Shown here piece after piece: positions 8,079-18,797 of a stretch of 64,000 nt of DNA. The position numbers and the translations under genes are program-made. Below the pieces are notes generated by a model. The model saw only the letters and a list, made by a program, of their open reading frames with translations. It ran no database searches and was not told the DNA's origin. Source of the DNA: Bacillus sp. 2B10 (GTDB lineage Bacteria; Pseudomonadota; Alphaproteobacteria; Sphingomonadales; Sphingomonadaceae); assembly GCA_003946805.1 (NCBI GenBank), contig RPSH01000012.1:31085-95084 (forward strand), read 5' to 3'. Each line of letters opens with the position of its first letter. The first letter of the stretch is position 1.

Positions 8079-9790
8079 TCGTCGTCGTGGCGCCCCCCCT
8101 CAACCAGCAACGTGCCGATGGCGCCCGGCATACGCTGGTCAACATCGCCCATTACCGGTTGATGGTGCTGATGCTGCTGTTCGCGGCGGGTGTCACGGTG
8201 GTCCTCGCGCGGCTGATGCTGCTGGCGGTCGCGGCCGAGCCGCGCTCGGCGATCGCGGCGGAGGCGGCGCTGGTGCCGCTGCGCGGCGATCTGGTCGATC
8301 GCAACGGCGCACCGCTGGCGCGCACCATCGACGCATGGTCGATCGCGGTGCGCCCGGACAAGGTGATCGGCGACAAGCGGCAACTCGCGCAGCAGCTTGC
8401 CGCGCTGATGCCCGATCACGACGCAGCCTATTATTATGCGCAGCTGAACCTCGATCGTGGCTTCGTCTATCTGCGCCGCCGCGCGCTGCCCGAACTGGTG
8501 CAGGCGGTGAACGCGCTGGGTGAGCCGGGCATCGCGCTCGGCCGCGAACCCGAGCGGCTGTATCCGCAGAGCGCGATGGCGGCACATGCGCTGGGCTATC
8601 TCGACATGGACGGGCGCGGCGTGCGCGGCATGGAGAAATATCTCAACGGCCGGCTGATCGACCCGGCCGAGCGGGGCCGCCCGGTCGCGCTCAGCCTCGA
8701 CCTGCGCGTACAGGCGGCGCTGGAAAGCGAACTCGCCAATGCGATGGCGGTGTTCCAGGCGCGCGGCGCCGGCGGCATCGTGCTGGACAGCGACACCGGC
8801 GAGGTGATCGCCATGACCTCGCTGCCGACGTTCAACCCGAACCAAGTGACCGCGAATACCGGCCAGATGAACACGGTGACGCAGGGTGTGTACGAGCTGG
8901 GCTCGGCGTTCAAGCCGCTGACCATGGCCGCCGCGCTCGACACCGGCGTCACCCCGTCGCTGTCGAAGCGCTATGACGCCACGCAGCCGCTGGCCGTCGG
9001 CGGCTTCCGCATCCGCGACGACCATGCGCAGAAGCGCTGGCTGAACATCCCCGAGACGCTGGTCCATTCGTCGAACATCGCCACTGCGCGCATCGCCGAC
9101 GAAATGGGGCAGGCGCGCATGGAAAAGCTGTTCCGCGCGCTGCATTTCGACAGCGCGCCCGATATCGAGCTGGAAAAATCGCGCACCATCTGGCCGCATT
9201 ACTGGGGTCGGACCACGACGATGACCACCGCCTACGGCCACGGCATCGCCGTCACCCCGCTGCACCTTGCCAGCGCCTATGCCGCTTTGGTCAATGGCGG
9301 CATCTGGCGGCCGGCCACCATGCTGAAGCTGAAGCCCGGTCAGGCGCCGGCGGGCAGCCGGGTGTTTTCGGAAGCCACCAGCGCCAAGATGCGCGGGCTG
9401 CTGCGCCTGATCGTCACCGACGGTACCGGCCGCAAGGCCGAGGCGCCGGGCTTTCGCGTCGGCGGCAAGACCGGCACCGCCGAGACGGTCGGCGCGGGCG
9501 GCGGCTATTCGAAGAAGGTCAATGTCTCGACCTTCGCCGCCGTGTTCCCGATGGATCGCCCGCGCTATGTCGTGATCGCGATGCTCGACAGCCCCAGGGG
9601 TACGAAGGAAACCTTCGGCTTCACCACCGCCGCATGGACCGCCGCGCCGGTGGTCAGCCGGGTGATTTCGCGCACCGGGCCGCTCTTGGGGGTGATTCCC
9701 GACGCCAATGCCGATATCGACATCGCCGGATTGCGCGGGCTGCTGTGGCACGCGCCGGGTGATGCGAAGAAGCTGGCGAACGTGGAATGA
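8075..9790 (+). CDS. ftsI: Peptidoglycan D,D-transpeptidase FtsI (PBP3)
   Basis: A 571-residue class B penicillin-binding protein that crosslinks septal peptidoglycan. One transmembrane helix (about 29-52) is followed by the dimerisation domain (PLRGDLVDRNG near 68-78) and the transpeptidase domain. All three catalytic motifs are present: SAFK at 277-280 with the nucleophilic serine, SSN at 332-334 and KTG at 465-467. It starts at GTG 8075 in a GTGA overlap with the previous gene and ends in an ATGA overlap with murE. Confidence 0.96.
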   Translation: MIVVVAPPLNQQRADGARHTLVNIAHYRLMVLMLLFAAGVTVVLARLMLLAVAAEPRSAIAAEAALVPLRGDLVDRNGAPLARTIDAWSIAVRPDKVIGDKRQLAQQLAALMPDHDAAYYYAQLNLDRGFVYLRRRALPELVQAVNALGEPGIALGREPERLYPQSAMAAHALGYLDMDGRGVRGMEKYLNGRLIDPAERGRPVALSLDLRVQAALESELANAMAVFQARGAGGIVLDSDTGEVIAMTSLPTFNPNQVTANTGQMNTVTQGVYELGSAFKPLTMAAALDTGVTPSLSKRYDATQPLAVGGFRIRDDHAQKRWLNIPETLVHSSNIATARIADEMGQARMEKLFRALHFDSAPDIELEKSRTIWPHYWGRTTTMTTAYGHGIAVTPLHLASAYAALVNGGIWRPATMLKLKPGQAPAGSRVFSEATSAKMRGLLRLIVTDGTGRKAEAPGFRVGGKTGTAETVGAGGGYSKKVNVSTFAAVFPMDRPRYVVIAMLDSPRGTKETFGFTTAAWTAAPVVSRVISRTGPLLGVIPDANADIDIAGLRGLLWHAPGDAKKLANVE

Positions 9791-11202
9791 AATTAGGGAC
9801 GATCACGGGCGGCGACGAACCGCAGACGGTGACCGGCTTCGCGATCGATCATCGCAAGGTCGCACCGGGCACGATCTTCGGCGCGTTCGAAGGTGCCCGG
9901 GTGAATGGCGAGGACTTCATTCCCGCCGCCATCGCCGCCGGGGCGATCGCCGTCGTCGCCCGGCCCGAAGCGGTGGTCGAAGGCGCGGTACACATCGCCG
10001 CGGGCGATCCGCGCGAAGCCTTTGCCCGCGCCGCCGCCGCCTTCTTCGCGCCGTTCCCGCCGACCTGCATCGCGGTGACCGGCACCAACGGCAAGACCAG
10101 CACCGTCGAGATGGTCCGGCAATTGTGGCGGATGCAGGGCCATCACGCCGCGTCGATCGGCACGCTGGGCGTCACCACCGCCGACGAACGCGTCACGACC
10201 GGGCTGACCACGCCCGACATCGTCACCTTCCTGTCGAACGTCGCGGGGCTGGCGCGCGAGGGCGTGACGCATGTCGCGTTCGAGGCGTCGAGCCACGGCC
10301 TGTCGCAATACCGCACCGAAGGGCTGCCGGTGCGCGCGGCGGCGTTCACCAATCTCAGCCGCGATCACCTCGACTATCATGGCGACATGGCGACCTATCT
10401 GACCGCCAAGCTGCGCCTGTTTTCCGAAGTGCTGGCCGATGACGGCACCGCGGTGGTCTGGATTGACGATCCGCATGCCGACCGCGTGATGGATCTGGCA
10501 CGGGTGCGCGGCAACGCGCTCATCACCGTCGGCGAACATGGCGAGACGCTGAAACTGGTCGGCCGCGACCCCAGCCTGCTGGGACAGGCGCTGACGATCG
10601 AGGCGGAGGGTACGACGCACAAGGTGCAGTTGCCGCTGATCGGCGCGTATCAGGCGGCCAACGCGCTGACCGCCGCCGGCCTCGTGCTGGCGACCGGCGG
10701 CACGCTGGCGGCGACGCTGGCGGGGCTGGCCCGGTTGCAGCCGGTGCGCGGGCGGCTGGAGCGCGCGGTGATCCTGCCGAACGGCGCGCCGGTCTATGTC
10801 GACTATGCCCATACCCCCGACGCGCTGGAGGCGGCCATCGCCGCGCTGCGCCCGCATGCGGAGGGGCGGCTGATCGTCGTATTCGGCGCGGGCGGCGACC
10901 GCGACAACGGCAAGCGCGCACCGATGGGCGAAGTCGTCGCGGCACGGGCCGACGTGGCGATCATCACCGACGACAATCCCCGTACCGAAGACGCCGCGCA
11001 GATCCGCGCACAGGTGTTGGCCGGTGCCCCGAACGCGACCGAGATCGGCGACCGCCGCGCCGCGATCCGTGCCGCCTGCGACATGGCGCAGCCGGGCGAC
11101 ATCGTGCTGATCGCGGGCAAGGGCCATGAACAGGGGCAGATCGTCGGCGACATGATCCTGCCGTTCGACGACGTGCAGGTGGCGCGTGACTGTGCGGGCT
11201 GA
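9787..11202 (+). CDS. murE: UDP-MurNAc-L-Ala-D-Glu:meso-diaminopimelate ligase
   Basis: A 471-residue Mur ligase that adds the third residue to the peptidoglycan stem peptide. The ATP loop is GTNGKTS at 99-105, the carbamylated lysine is in YLTAKLRLF (about K209), and DNPR at 396-399 is the motif that selects meso-diaminopimelate over lysine, as expected for a Gram-negative. The start overlaps ftsI (ATGA), and the end overlaps murF by 17 bases. Confidence 0.96.
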   Translation: MKLGTITGGDEPQTVTGFAIDHRKVAPGTIFGAFEGARVNGEDFIPAAIAAGAIAVVARPEAVVEGAVHIAAGDPREAFARAAAAFFAPFPPTCIAVTGTNGKTSTVEMVRQLWRMQGHHAASIGTLGVTTADERVTTGLTTPDIVTFLSNVAGLAREGVTHVAFEASSHGLSQYRTEGLPVRAAAFTNLSRDHLDYHGDMATYLTAKLRLFSEVLADDGTAVVWIDDPHADRVMDLARVRGNALITVGEHGETLKLVGRDPSLLGQALTIEAEGTTHKVQLPLIGAYQAANALTAAGLVLATGGTLAATLAGLARLQPVRGRLERAVILPNGAPVYVDYAHTPDALEAAIAALRPHAEGRLIVVFGAGGDRDNGKRAPMGEVVAARADVAIITDDNPRTEDAAQIRAQVLAGAPNATEIGDRRAAIRAACDMAQPGDIVLIAGKGHEQGQIVGDMILPFDDVQVARDCAG

Positions 11203-12574
11203 CGGGCCGCTCTGGACCTCGGCTGCGATCGCTGCCGCGACCGGGGGCGTCGCTTCCGCAGACTTCACCGCCAGCGGCGTGGCGTTCGACAGCCGCGAAG
11301 TGGGGCAGGGCGACCTGTTCGTCGCGCTGTCGGGCGAGGCGACCGATGGTCATCGGTTCGCGGCACAGGCGTTCGCGCAAGGGGCGGCGGGGGCGATCGT
11401 GTCGCGTGCCGTCGATGGCCCGCACGTACTGGTCGACGACACCACCACGGCATTGAACCTGCTCGCCACCGCATCGCGCGCGCGCACCGCGTCGCGGATC
11501 ATCGGTGTGACCGGATCGGTCGGCAAGACGGGAACCAAGGAAGCGCTGTTCGCCGCGCTCGACCGGATTACCCATGGGGCCGCGCATCGTTCGGTCAAGA
11601 GTTACAACAACCATACCGGCGTGCCGCTGAGCCTCGCCCGCATGCCGGCGGACACGCAGGCGGCGGTGTTCGAAATGGGCATGAACCATGCGGGCGAGCT
11701 GTCGAAGCTGACCCGGCTGGTCCGCCCCGAAGTCGCGATCGTCACCACCATCGCCCCCGCCCACACCGAATTCTTCACCGGCGAGGATGCGATCGCCCGC
11801 GCCAAGGGCGAGATCTTCGAAGGGCTGGTCGACGGCGGCATCGCGATCGTCCCGTTCGACAGCCCGCATCGCGACACGCTGATCGCCGCCGCGCGTCCGC
11901 ATGCCGCCCGCATCGTCACCTTCGGCCTGCGTGAGGGGGCCGATGTCCGCGCGATCGAACATGTCCGCCTGTCGGGCGGCGACAGCTTCGTCACCGCGCG
12001 GCTGGGCGCGCGCGAGGTCAGCTATACCCTCGCCCCGCCGGGCGAACACTGGGTCGCCAATTCGCTGGCGGTGATGGCGGCGGTCGATGCGATCGGCGGC
12101 GACCTGGGCGTCGCCGGCCTCGCGCTCGCCGATCTCGCCGGTCTGGCCGGACGGGGCGCGCGGCGGCAGGTTCGGCTGGGCGGCGGCGACGCGCTGCTGA
12201 TCGACGAAAGCTACAACGCCAACCCGGCATCGATGCGCGCGACGCTGAAGGTGCTGGCCGCCGAACGCGCCGATCGCCGCATCGCGGTGCTGGGCGAGAT
12301 GCGCGAGCTGGGCGAGTCGTCCGACGCCTATCACGCCGCGCTGGCGGTCCCGATCGACGAAGCGGGCGTTTCGCGCGCCGTACTGGTGGGGGCGGGGATG
12401 CTTCCGCTCGCCAAGGCGCTTGAGGGCCGCATCGAAACCGTCCATGTGCCCGACGCCGCCGCCGCCGCGCAGGTCCTTGCGACCCTGATCGCGCCGGGCG
12501 ATGCGGTACTCGTAAAGGGATCGAACGGGGTGGGGCTGGCGCGGGTCGTCGCCGACCTGTGGGGCCAGGACTGA
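11186..12574 (+). CDS. murF: UDP-MurNAc-tripeptide:D-Ala-D-Ala ligase
   Basis: A 462-residue Mur ligase that attaches D-alanyl-D-alanine to the stem peptide in the cytoplasm. The nucleotide loop is [13 protein letters not shown] near 110-122, with the MurF-typical [11 protein letters not shown] near 164-174 and [13 protein letters not shown] near 338-350. I use GTG 11186, though an in-frame GTG at 11192 is equally possible. It overlaps the murE end by 17 bases and its stop shares one base with the mraY ATG. Confidence 0.95.
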   Translation: MTVRADGPLWTSAAIAAATGGVASADFTASGVAFDSREVGQGDLFVALSGEATDGHRFAAQAFAQGAAGAIVSRAVDGPHVLVDDTTTALNLLATASRARTASRIIGVTGSVGKTGTKEALFAALDRITHGAAHRSVKSYNNHTGVPLSLARMPADTQAAVFEMGMNHAGELSKLTRLVRPEVAIVTTIAPAHTEFFTGEDAIARAKGEIFEGLVDGGIAIVPFDSPHRDTLIAAARPHAARIVTFGLREGADVRAIEHVRLSGGDSFVTARLGAREVSYTLAPPGEHWVANSLAVMAAVDAIGGDLGVAGLALADLAGLAGRGARRQVRLGGGDALLIDESYNANPASMRATLKVLAAERADRRIAVLGEMRELGESSDAYHAALAVPIDEAGVSRAVLVGAGMLPLAKALEGRIETVHVPDAAAAAQVLATLIAPGDAVLVKGSNGVGLARVVADLWGQD

Positions 12575-13644
12575 TGTTGTACGAACTCGCCGAATATCTC
12601 GGCTTTCCCGGGGTGCTGAACCTCTTTCGCTACCTGTCGTTCCGCACCGGCGCGGCGACGGCGACGGCGCTGTTCCTGGGGCTCATCATCGGCCCGCGCT
12701 TCATTGGCTGGCTGCGCGTGCGACAGGGCAAGGGGCAGCCGATCCGCGTCGACGGGCCGCAGACCCACCTCGCCAAGCGCGGCACGCCGACCATGGGCGG
12801 GCTGATGATCCTGACGTCGCTCGCCACGTCTGTGCTGCTGTGGATGGACCTCGCCAACCCGTTCGTCTGGGCCTGCCTGTTCGTGACGCTGGGGTTTGCG
12901 GCGATTGGCTTCCTCGACGATTACGACAAGGTGCGAAAGGCCAGCACCGCCGGCGTTTCCGGCCGGGTGCGGCTGCTGCTCGAATTCCTGATCGCCGGCA
13001 TCGCCAGCTGGATCATCATCCGCCAGACCGGCACGATGCTGTACGTGCCGTTCTTCTCGGGCGTCGCGATCGATCTCGGGCCGTTCTACATCGTCTTCGC
13101 CGCGTTCACGATCGTGTCGTTCGGCAATGCGGTGAACCTGACCGACGGGCTCGACGGGCTGGCGACGATGCCGGTCATCATCGCGTCGGTCGCGCTGATG
13201 CTGATCGTCTATATGGTCGGCAACGCGAAATTCGCGGCGTATCTCGGCATTCCGCACGTGCTGGGCGCGGGCGACCTCGCGCTGTTCTGCGGCGCGATCG
13301 TCGGCGCCGGGCTGGCGTTCCTGTGGTACAATGCGCCCCCGGCGGCGGTGTTCATGGGCGATACCGGCAGCCTTGCGCTGGGCGGCGCGCTGGGCGCGAT
13401 CGCGGTGTCGTCGCATCATGAAATCGTGCTGGCGATCATCGGCGGGCTGTTCGTCGTCGAGGCGCTGAGCGTCATCATCCAGGTGTTCTGGTACAAGCGC
13501 ACCGGCAAGCGCATCTTCCGCATGGCCCCGATCCACCATCATTTCGAACAGCTCGGCTGGGCCGAGGCGACGGTCGTGATCCGCTTCTGGATCATCGCCT
13601 TCGTGCTGGCGCTGGCCGGCCTCTCGACGCTGAAGCTGCGGTGA
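12574..13644 (+). CDS. mraY: Phospho-MurNAc-pentapeptide transferase (lipid I synthase)
   Basis: A 356-residue polytopic membrane enzyme (about ten helices) that transfers phospho-MurNAc-pentapeptide to undecaprenyl phosphate. Conserved sites are [10 protein letters not shown] near 111-120, [14 protein letters not shown] near 185-198, [14 protein letters not shown] near 260-273 and MAPIHHHFE near 317-325. ATG 12574 (TGATG with murF) is preferred to the in-frame ATG 15 bases upstream, since LYELAEYLG is the usual start. Ends in a GTGA overlap with murD. Confidence 0.96.
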   Translation: MLYELAEYLGFPGVLNLFRYLSFRTGAATATALFLGLIIGPRFIGWLRVRQGKGQPIRVDGPQTHLAKRGTPTMGGLMILTSLATSVLLWMDLANPFVWACLFVTLGFAAIGFLDDYDKVRKASTAGVSGRVRLLLEFLIAGIASWIIIRQTGTMLYVPFFSGVAIDLGPFYIVFAAFTIVSFGNAVNLTDGLDGLATMPVIIASVALMLIVYMVGNAKFAAYLGIPHVLGAGDLALFCGAIVGAGLAFLWYNAPPAAVFMGDTGSLALGGALGAIAVSSHHEIVLAIIGGLFVVEALSVIIQVFWYKRTGKRIFRMAPIHHHFEQLGWAEATVVIRFWIIAFVLALAGLSTLKLR

Positions 13645-15023
13645 TTGTCGCTGCCGCCTGGGCGGGGAAGCGGTTCGCGGTGCTGGGGCTCGCCCGTTCC
13701 GGCGCGGCGACGGTGCGCGCGCTGCTTGCCGGTGGTGCGCGGGTCGTGGCGTGGGACGGTGACGAGGCGAAGCGCCACCAAATCCTCCGCGCTCGCGGGG
13801 AGGGGGAGCAGCCGCAGGCTGGTGGAGGGGGAGTGCCGCAAGCGACCCCGTCCGTGGCCACCCCCCTCCACCGTCCCGCGGACGGTCCCCCTCCCCGTGC
13901 CGGGGAGGATTTGATCCTGGCCGATCCGCTCTCGATCGACCTCACCGGCTTCGATGGCGTGGTCGTGTCGCCGGGCGTTCCACTGAACCGCCACCCGATC
14001 GCCCAGCACGCCGGCGACGCGCCGATCATCGGCGACATCGAACTCTTCGCGCAGGCGCGCGCCGACCTGCCCCCGCACAGGGTCGTCGGCATCACCGGCA
14101 CCAACGGCAAGTCGACCACCACCGCGCTGATCCACCACATCCTCGAACAGGCCGGCGTGCCGACGCGGATGGGCGGCAATATCGGCCTGCCAATCCTCGC
14201 GCAGGACCCGCTGCCGGCGGGCGGCGTCTATGTCCTCGAACTGTCGAGCTACCAGATCGACCTGACCCGCAGCCTCGACTGCGACGTCGCTGTGCTGCTC
14301 AACGTCACCCCCGACCATCTCGACCGTTATGCGGGGTTCGACGCCTATGCCGCGTCGAAGGCCCGCCTGTTCGCGATGCAGTCGCCCGGTCGCATCGCGA
14401 TCGTCGGCACCGGCGACGCGGCTTCGACCGCCATCGCCGACACCCTGCCGCACGCGATCCGCATCGCCGTGCCCGCCGACGCCCCCGCTCATGGCCCCGC
14501 GCTCGCCGGTCCGCACAATGCCCAGAACGCGCTGGCCGCCATCGCCGTCTGCGAAGCCCTCGGCCTGTCCGCCGATACCATCCGCGCCGGGCTGCAAAGC
14601 TACCGTGCCCTCCCGCACCGCATGGCGCACGTCGCCGACGTGAACGGCGTCGCCTGGATCGACGACAGCAAGGCGACGAACCCCGATTCGACCGCGCCTG
14701 CGCTCAACGCGTTCAAGCGCATCCACTGGATCGTCGGCGGCCTCGCCAAGTCCGACGACCTCGATGCCTGCCGTCCCGGCTTCGGCAACGTCGTCCACGC
14801 CTATACCATCGGCACCGCCGCCGAACGCTTCGCCGGGCTGCTGGCACCCGACCTGCCGGTCACCATCGCCAACACATTGGACGACGCCGTAAAAATGGCC
14901 GCGACAGCCGCGCAGCCGGGCGATACCGTATTGCTGTCGCCGGCCTGTGCGTCGTTCGATCAGTTCAGCGATTTCGAAGCGCGGGGACGCGCCTTCGCGG
15001 CGGCGGTGGGGGCATTGCAATGA
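13641..15023 (+). CDS. murD: UDP-MurNAc-L-Ala:D-glutamate ligase with a repeat-encoded insertion
   Basis: A 460-residue MurD. The ATP loop [12 protein letters not shown] (about 150-161), LELSSYQID (near 197) and [10 protein letters not shown] (near 223) are intact. The odd feature is residues 47-91: they are encoded by a 135-base palindromic repeat inserted in frame. The insertion sits just after the acidic end of beta-strand 2 (WDGDEAKRH) of the N-terminal uridine-binding domain, and the normal sequence resumes at [10 protein letters not shown]. The inserted piece is rich in Gly, Pro, Arg and Gln and probably forms a flexible surface loop. Because murD is essential and single here, the enzyme must tolerate it. 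Without the insert the length would be about 415. GTG start in overlap with mraY. Confidence 0.95.
   Translation: MIVAAAWAGKRFAVLGLARSGAATVRALLAGGARVVAWDGDEAKRHQILRARGEGEQPQAGGGGVPQATPSVATPLHRPADGPPPRAGEDLILADPLSIDLTGFDGVVVSPGVPLNRHPIAQHAGDAPIIGDIELFAQARADLPPHRVVGITGTNGKSTTTALIHHILEQAGVPTRMGGNIGLPILAQDPLPAGGVYVLELSSYQIDLTRSLDCDVAVLLNVTPDHLDRYAGFDAYAASKARLFAMQSPGRIAIVGTGDAASTAIADTLPHAIRIAVPADAPAHGPALAGPHNAQNALAAIAVCEALGLSADTIRAGLQSYRALPHRMAHVADVNGVAWIDDSKATNPDSTAPALNAFKRIHWIVGGLAKSDDLDACRPGFGNVVHAYTIGTAAERFAGLLAPDLPVTIANTLDDAVKMAATAAQPGDTVLLSPACASFDQFSDFEARGRAFAAAVGALQ
13779..13913. repeat. Palindromic repeat, family B, inserted inside murD
   Basis: The ends are inverted: CAAATCCTCC at 13779-13788 faces GGAGGATTTG at 13904-13913. 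The pairing continues inward (CGGGGAGGGGGA on one side, TCCCCCTCCCCG on the other) to a GC-rich middle with further inverted pieces such as CCGTCCGCGG. Total length with the terminal C/G pair is 135 bases, a multiple of three, and the murD frame stays open through it. A shortened relative is the CTCCTCCCCGTGCGGGG hairpin at 56834-56855. Repeats of this type normally lie between genes. Confidence 0.85.
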
Positions 15024-16252
15024 CCGATACGGTACGCGGGCGCGACGTCCGGGCGCTGCGGCAACGGGTGGAGACGCTGCAGGGTCGCAGCGCGCGCTCA
15101 CCGGTCGGCGCGTGGTTCCGCGAGGTCGACCGGGTGCTGCTGCTGATCGCGATGGTGCTGATCGCGATCGGCCTTGTCGCGGTCGCAGCCGCATCGCCTG
15201 CCTCGGCGGTGCGTTATTCGGGTGGCGACGTCACCGTGCCGCCGATGATGTATTTCTGGCGACAGGCGGGGTGGATCGCCTTGTCCTTCCCGGTGATGAT
15301 CGTCGTCTCGATGCTGCCGGTCACGCTCGCGCGGCGGCTGTGCCTGCTCGGCGCCGCGGTGCTGCTCCTCGCGCTGATGGTGACCCCGTTCGTCGGCGTG
15401 GAGGCGAACGGCGCGCGGCGCTGGATCAACCTCGGCGTCGGCCAGTTCCAGCCGTCCGAGTTCCTCAAGCCGATGTTCATCGTCACGACCGCTTGGCTGC
15501 TGTCGCTGCGCGCGAAGGACCCGCAGCTGCCGATGCTGTGGGTCACCGGCGCGCTGACCGCGGTCATCGCCGGCTGCCTGATGCTCCAGCCCGATTTCGG
15601 GCAGACGGTGATCTTCTGCGGCGTATGGGCGGCGCTGCTGGTGATCGCGGGCATCCCGGTGCGCACGATGGCGATCCTCGGTGCTGCGGGCGTCGGGCTG
15701 ATCGCCGCCGCCTACACCTTCTACGGCACCGCGCGCGTCCGCATCGACGGCTTCCTGTTCCCCGATCCCGCCAGCGCCGCGACCGACAGCTATCAGGTCG
15801 ACATGGCCCATGCCGTGCTGACGGCGGGCGGGGTGGTCGGCACCGGCCCCGGCGGCGGTCGCGTCAAGTTCAAGCTGCCCGAGGCGCATACCGACTATAT
15901 CTTCGCGGTCGTCGGCGAAGAGTTCGGCCTGATCGCCTGCGCCATCATCGCGCTGATCTTCCTCGCCATCGTCGTGCGCGTCTTCGTCCGCCTGCTGGAC
16001 GAGGAGGATGCGTTCAAGCTGCTCGCCGCCGCAGGCCTGGCGCTGCAGTTCGGCGCGCAGGCGCTCATCAACATGGCGGTCAATGTCGGCATCGCCCCGT
16101 CGAAGGGAATGACGCTGCCGTTCATCTCGTACGGCGGGTCTTCGATGATCGCGCTGTCGATCGGCATGGGACTGCTGCTCGCTTTCACCCGCCGGAACCC
16201 GTATCTGAGCCGCTCACCTTACGGCCCACAGCGCTGGAGCGCAGCGAAATGA
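15020..16252 (+). CDS. ftsW: Septal peptidoglycan glycosyltransferase FtsW
   Basis: A 410-residue SEDS-family membrane protein (about ten helices) that polymerises lipid II at the septum together with FtsI. SEDS landmarks: NGARRWINLG near 134-143, QPSEFLKP near 149-156, PDFGQT near 194-199, GTGPGGGRVKFKLPEAHTD near 275-293 with the catalytic acidic region, and FISYGGSSM near 373-381. The N-terminal 35 residues are polar and cytoplasmic. Overlaps murD and murG by four bases (ATGA) each. Confidence 0.96.
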   Translation: MTDTVRGRDVRALRQRVETLQGRSARSPVGAWFREVDRVLLLIAMVLIAIGLVAVAAASPASAVRYSGGDVTVPPMMYFWRQAGWIALSFPVMIVVSMLPVTLARRLCLLGAAVLLLALMVTPFVGVEANGARRWINLGVGQFQPSEFLKPMFIVTTAWLLSLRAKDPQLPMLWVTGALTAVIAGCLMLQPDFGQTVIFCGVWAALLVIAGIPVRTMAILGAAGVGLIAAAYTFYGTARVRIDGFLFPDPASAATDSYQVDMAHAVLTAGGVVGTGPGGGRVKFKLPEAHTDYIFAVVGEEFGLIACAIIALIFLAIVVRVFVRLLDEEDAFKLLAAAGLALQFGAQALINMAVNVGIAPSKGMTLPFISYGGSSMIALSIGMGLLLAFTRRNPYLSRSPYGPQRWSAAK

Positions 16253-17394
16253 GCAAGCACTATGTCCTCGCCGCCGGGGGCACCGGGGGGCATATGGTCC
16301 CCGCCGCGGCGCTGGCGACCGAACTGACCCGACGCGGGCACCGCGTCGCACTGGTCAGCGACGAGCGCGGCGTGCGCTTTCCCGACCTGTTCGACGGCGT
16401 GCAGACCCATGTCCTGCCCGCCGGGCGCCTGAGCGGCGGGCCGATCGGCTGGATGAAGGCCGGGCGACAGATGCTGGCCGGCCGGTCGATGGCGATCGAA
16501 CTCTACAAGACGTTCCGCCCCGCAGCCGTGATCGGCTTCGGCGGCTATCCCGCGCTCCCGGCGCTGCTGGCGGCCTTTGCGCAGAAGGTGCCGACGATCA
16601 TCCACGAACAGAACGCCGTGCTCGGCCGGGTCAACCGGCTGGTCGCGGGCAGCGTCCACGCCATCGCCACCAGCTACGAACGCGTCGACCGGCTGAAGGA
16701 CAAGCACGTCCCCAAGACGCATCTGGTCGGCAACCCGGTGCGCGAGAGCGTCCTTGCGCTCCGCGAACGGCCTTATCCCGCGCTGGACGAGGACGGCCTG
16801 TTCCGCGTGCTGGTGACCGGCGGCAGCCAGGGGGCGAGCATCCTCAGCCAGGTCGTGCCCGACGGCCTCGCGCTGCTGCCCGTCGCCTTCCGCCGCCGGA
16901 TGCAGGTGACGCATCAGGCGCGGATCGAGGATATTGACGCTGTGCGCGCCAAATATGCCGAACACGGCATTCCGGCGGAGATCGCGACCTATCTGCCCGA
17001 CCTGCCCGACCGGCTGGCATGGAGCCATGTCGTCATCGCCCGTGCCGGTGCCTCGACCATCGCCGAGTTGACCGCCGCCGGTCGTCCCGCGATCCTCGTG
17101 CCGCTGCCCTCGGCCACCGACGATCACCAGACCGCGAACTGCCGCGAGATCGTGGCCGCCGGCGGCGGGCGTTCGATCCCGCAGGCGCAGTTCGCCGCGC
17201 CCGAACTGGCCAAGCAGATCCAGAAGCTCGGCCTCGACCCGGCAGCGCTCGCCAATGCCGCCGCCCGCGCGCGCAGCTGCGGCCGGCCGTTCGCGGTGCG
17301 CGACCTCGCCGATCTGGTCGAAAGCATCGACGCACCCAGGGCGAAGGTGGGCAAGGTCGCCCCCGTCAAACGGCAGAAGGAAGTATTTGCGTGA
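16249..17394 (+). CDS. murG: UDP-GlcNAc:lipid I N-acetylglucosaminyltransferase
   Basis: A 381-residue GT28 glycosyltransferase that makes lipid II on the inner membrane. The N-domain glycine loop is GGTGGH at 10-15, GFGGYPALP follows near 98-106, [11 protein letters not shown] near 119-129, and the UDP-GlcNAc-binding VTGGSQGA near 190-197 and [11 protein letters not shown] near 265-275 are intact. Start ATG 16249 overlaps ftsW (ATGA), and the GTG of murC overlaps its stop. Confidence 0.96.
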   Translation: MSKHYVLAAGGTGGHMVPAAALATELTRRGHRVALVSDERGVRFPDLFDGVQTHVLPAGRLSGGPIGWMKAGRQMLAGRSMAIELYKTFRPAAVIGFGGYPALPALLAAFAQKVPTIIHEQNAVLGRVNRLVAGSVHAIATSYERVDRLKDKHVPKTHLVGNPVRESVLALRERPYPALDEDGLFRVLVTGGSQGASILSQVVPDGLALLPVAFRRRMQVTHQARIEDIDAVRAKYAEHGIPAEIATYLPDLPDRLAWSHVVIARAGASTIAELTAAGRPAILVPLPSATDDHQTANCREIVAAGGGRSIPQAQFAAPELAKQIQKLGLDPAALANAAARARSCGRPFAVRDLADLVESIDAPRAKVGKVAPVKRQKEVFA

Positions 17395-18797
17395 AGGGTG
17401 TCGCGACCGATATCGGCACGATCCATTTCGTCGGCATCGGCGGCATCGGCATGTCGGGCATTGCCGAGGTGATGCACAATCTCGGCTACAAGGTTCAGGG
17501 ATCGGACGTGGCCGAGGGCTATGTCGTCGACGGCCTGCGCGCGCGCGGCATCGACGTGCATATCGGCCACAAGGCGGAGAATGTGGAGGGTGTGGCGGTC
17601 GTCGTCACCTCGACCGCGATCAAGCCCGGCAACCCCGAACGCGACCATGCGCTGGCGAAGCGCATCCCGGTGGTGCGCCGTGCGGAGATGCTCGCCGAAC
17701 TCATGCGCCTCAAATCGACCGTCGCGGTCGCGGGCACCCATGGCAAGACGACCACGACCTCGCTGATCGCCGCGCTGCTCGATGCCGGCGGGGTCGATCC
17801 GACCGTCATCAACGGCGGCATCATCAACAGCTATGGTTCGAACGCGCGGCTCGGCGCGTCCGACTGGATGGTGGTCGAGGCCGACGAGAGCGACGGCAGC
17901 TTCCTGCGCCTCGACGGCACCTATGCGGTCGTCACCAACATCGATCCCGAACATCTCGACCATTATGGCAGCTTCGACCGGGCGAAGGACGCCTATGTCG
18001 AATTCATCGAGAACGTGCCGTTCTACGGTGCCGCGATCCTGTGCCTCGATCACCCGGAGGTGCAGGCGCTGATCCCGCGCATCCGCGACCGGCGCATCGT
18101 GACCTACGGCTTTTCCGCCCAGTCCGACATTCGCGGGGTCGAGGTGACGGCGGGTCGCGACGGCAATCGCTTCGACTGCGTGGTCCGCGATCGCGACGGC
18201 AATGCCCGCACCATCGCCGGCATCCACCTGCCGATGGCCGGCCGCCACAATGTCCAGAACGCGCTGGCGGCGATCGCCGTCGCGGTCGAGCTGGGGCTGG
18301 ACGACGCGACGATCGCGCAGGGGTTCGCCAAGTTCGGCGGGGTCAAGCGCCGTTTCACCCGCGTGGGCGATGTCGCGGGCATGACCGTGATCGACGATTA
18401 CGGCCATCACCCGGTCGAGATCCGCGCCGTCCTCTCCGCTGCGCGCGAGGCTACCGGCGGCCGCGTGATCGCCGTGGTCCAGCCGCACCGCTATTCGCGA
18501 CTGGGCGCGCTGATGGACGAGTTCGCACAGGCGTTCAACGATGCCGATGCGGTCCATGTCCTGCCCGTCTATGCCGCGGGCGAGACCCCGGTCGAGGGGG
18601 TGAGCGCCGAGGCGCTGGTCGACGGCATCCGCCTGCGCGGCCACCGCTCGGCACAGGTCGCGGCCGACAAGGACGCGCTGGCGACCGCGCTGGCGGCGGA
18701 TGGACAGGACGGCGACCTGATCGTCTGTCTGGGCGCGGGCGACATCACGAAGATCGCCGCCGGCCTGCCGGCTGCGATCGGAGCGAAGCTGGCATGA
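17391..18797 (+). CDS. murC: UDP-N-acetylmuramate:L-alanine ligase
   Basis: A 468-residue Mur ligase that adds the first stem-peptide residue. [13 protein letters not shown] near 15-27 is the uridine-binding Rossmann loop, GTHGKTTTT at 115-123 the ATP loop, [10 protein letters not shown] near 164-173 the magnesium site and [10 protein letters not shown] near 336-345 the C-domain signature. GTG start at 17391 overlaps murG. The stop overlaps the start of the 64-residue gene that follows. Confidence 0.96.
   Translation: MKGVATDIGTIHFVGIGGIGMSGIAEVMHNLGYKVQGSDVAEGYVVDGLRARGIDVHIGHKAENVEGVAVVVTSTAIKPGNPERDHALAKRIPVVRRAEMLAELMRLKSTVAVAGTHGKTTTTSLIAALLDAGGVDPTVINGGIINSYGSNARLGASDWMVVEADESDGSFLRLDGTYAVVTNIDPEHLDHYGSFDRAKDAYVEFIENVPFYGAAILCLDHPEVQALIPRIRDRRIVTYGFSAQSDIRGVEVTAGRDGNRFDCVVRDRDGNARTIAGIHLPMAGRHNVQNALAAIAVAVELGLDDATIAQGFAKFGGVKRRFTRVGDVAGMTVIDDYGHHPVEIRAVLSAAREATGGRVIAVVQPHRYSRLGALMDEFAQAFNDADAVHVLPVYAAGETPVEGVSAEALVDGIRLRGHRSAQVAADKDALATALAADGQDGDLIVCLGAGDITKIAAGLPAAIGAKLA

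Noticed and set aside
7814..9751. A 645-codon minus-strand frame over ftsL-ftsI
   Set aside because: Shadow of the coding strand; no family motif, while ftsI on the other strand has all penicillin-binding motifs.
13777..13915. A frameshift or assembly error in murD
   Set aside because: The frame is open across the insert and both flanking parts align with MurD in the same frame. The inverted ends explain the extra sequence as one discrete element.
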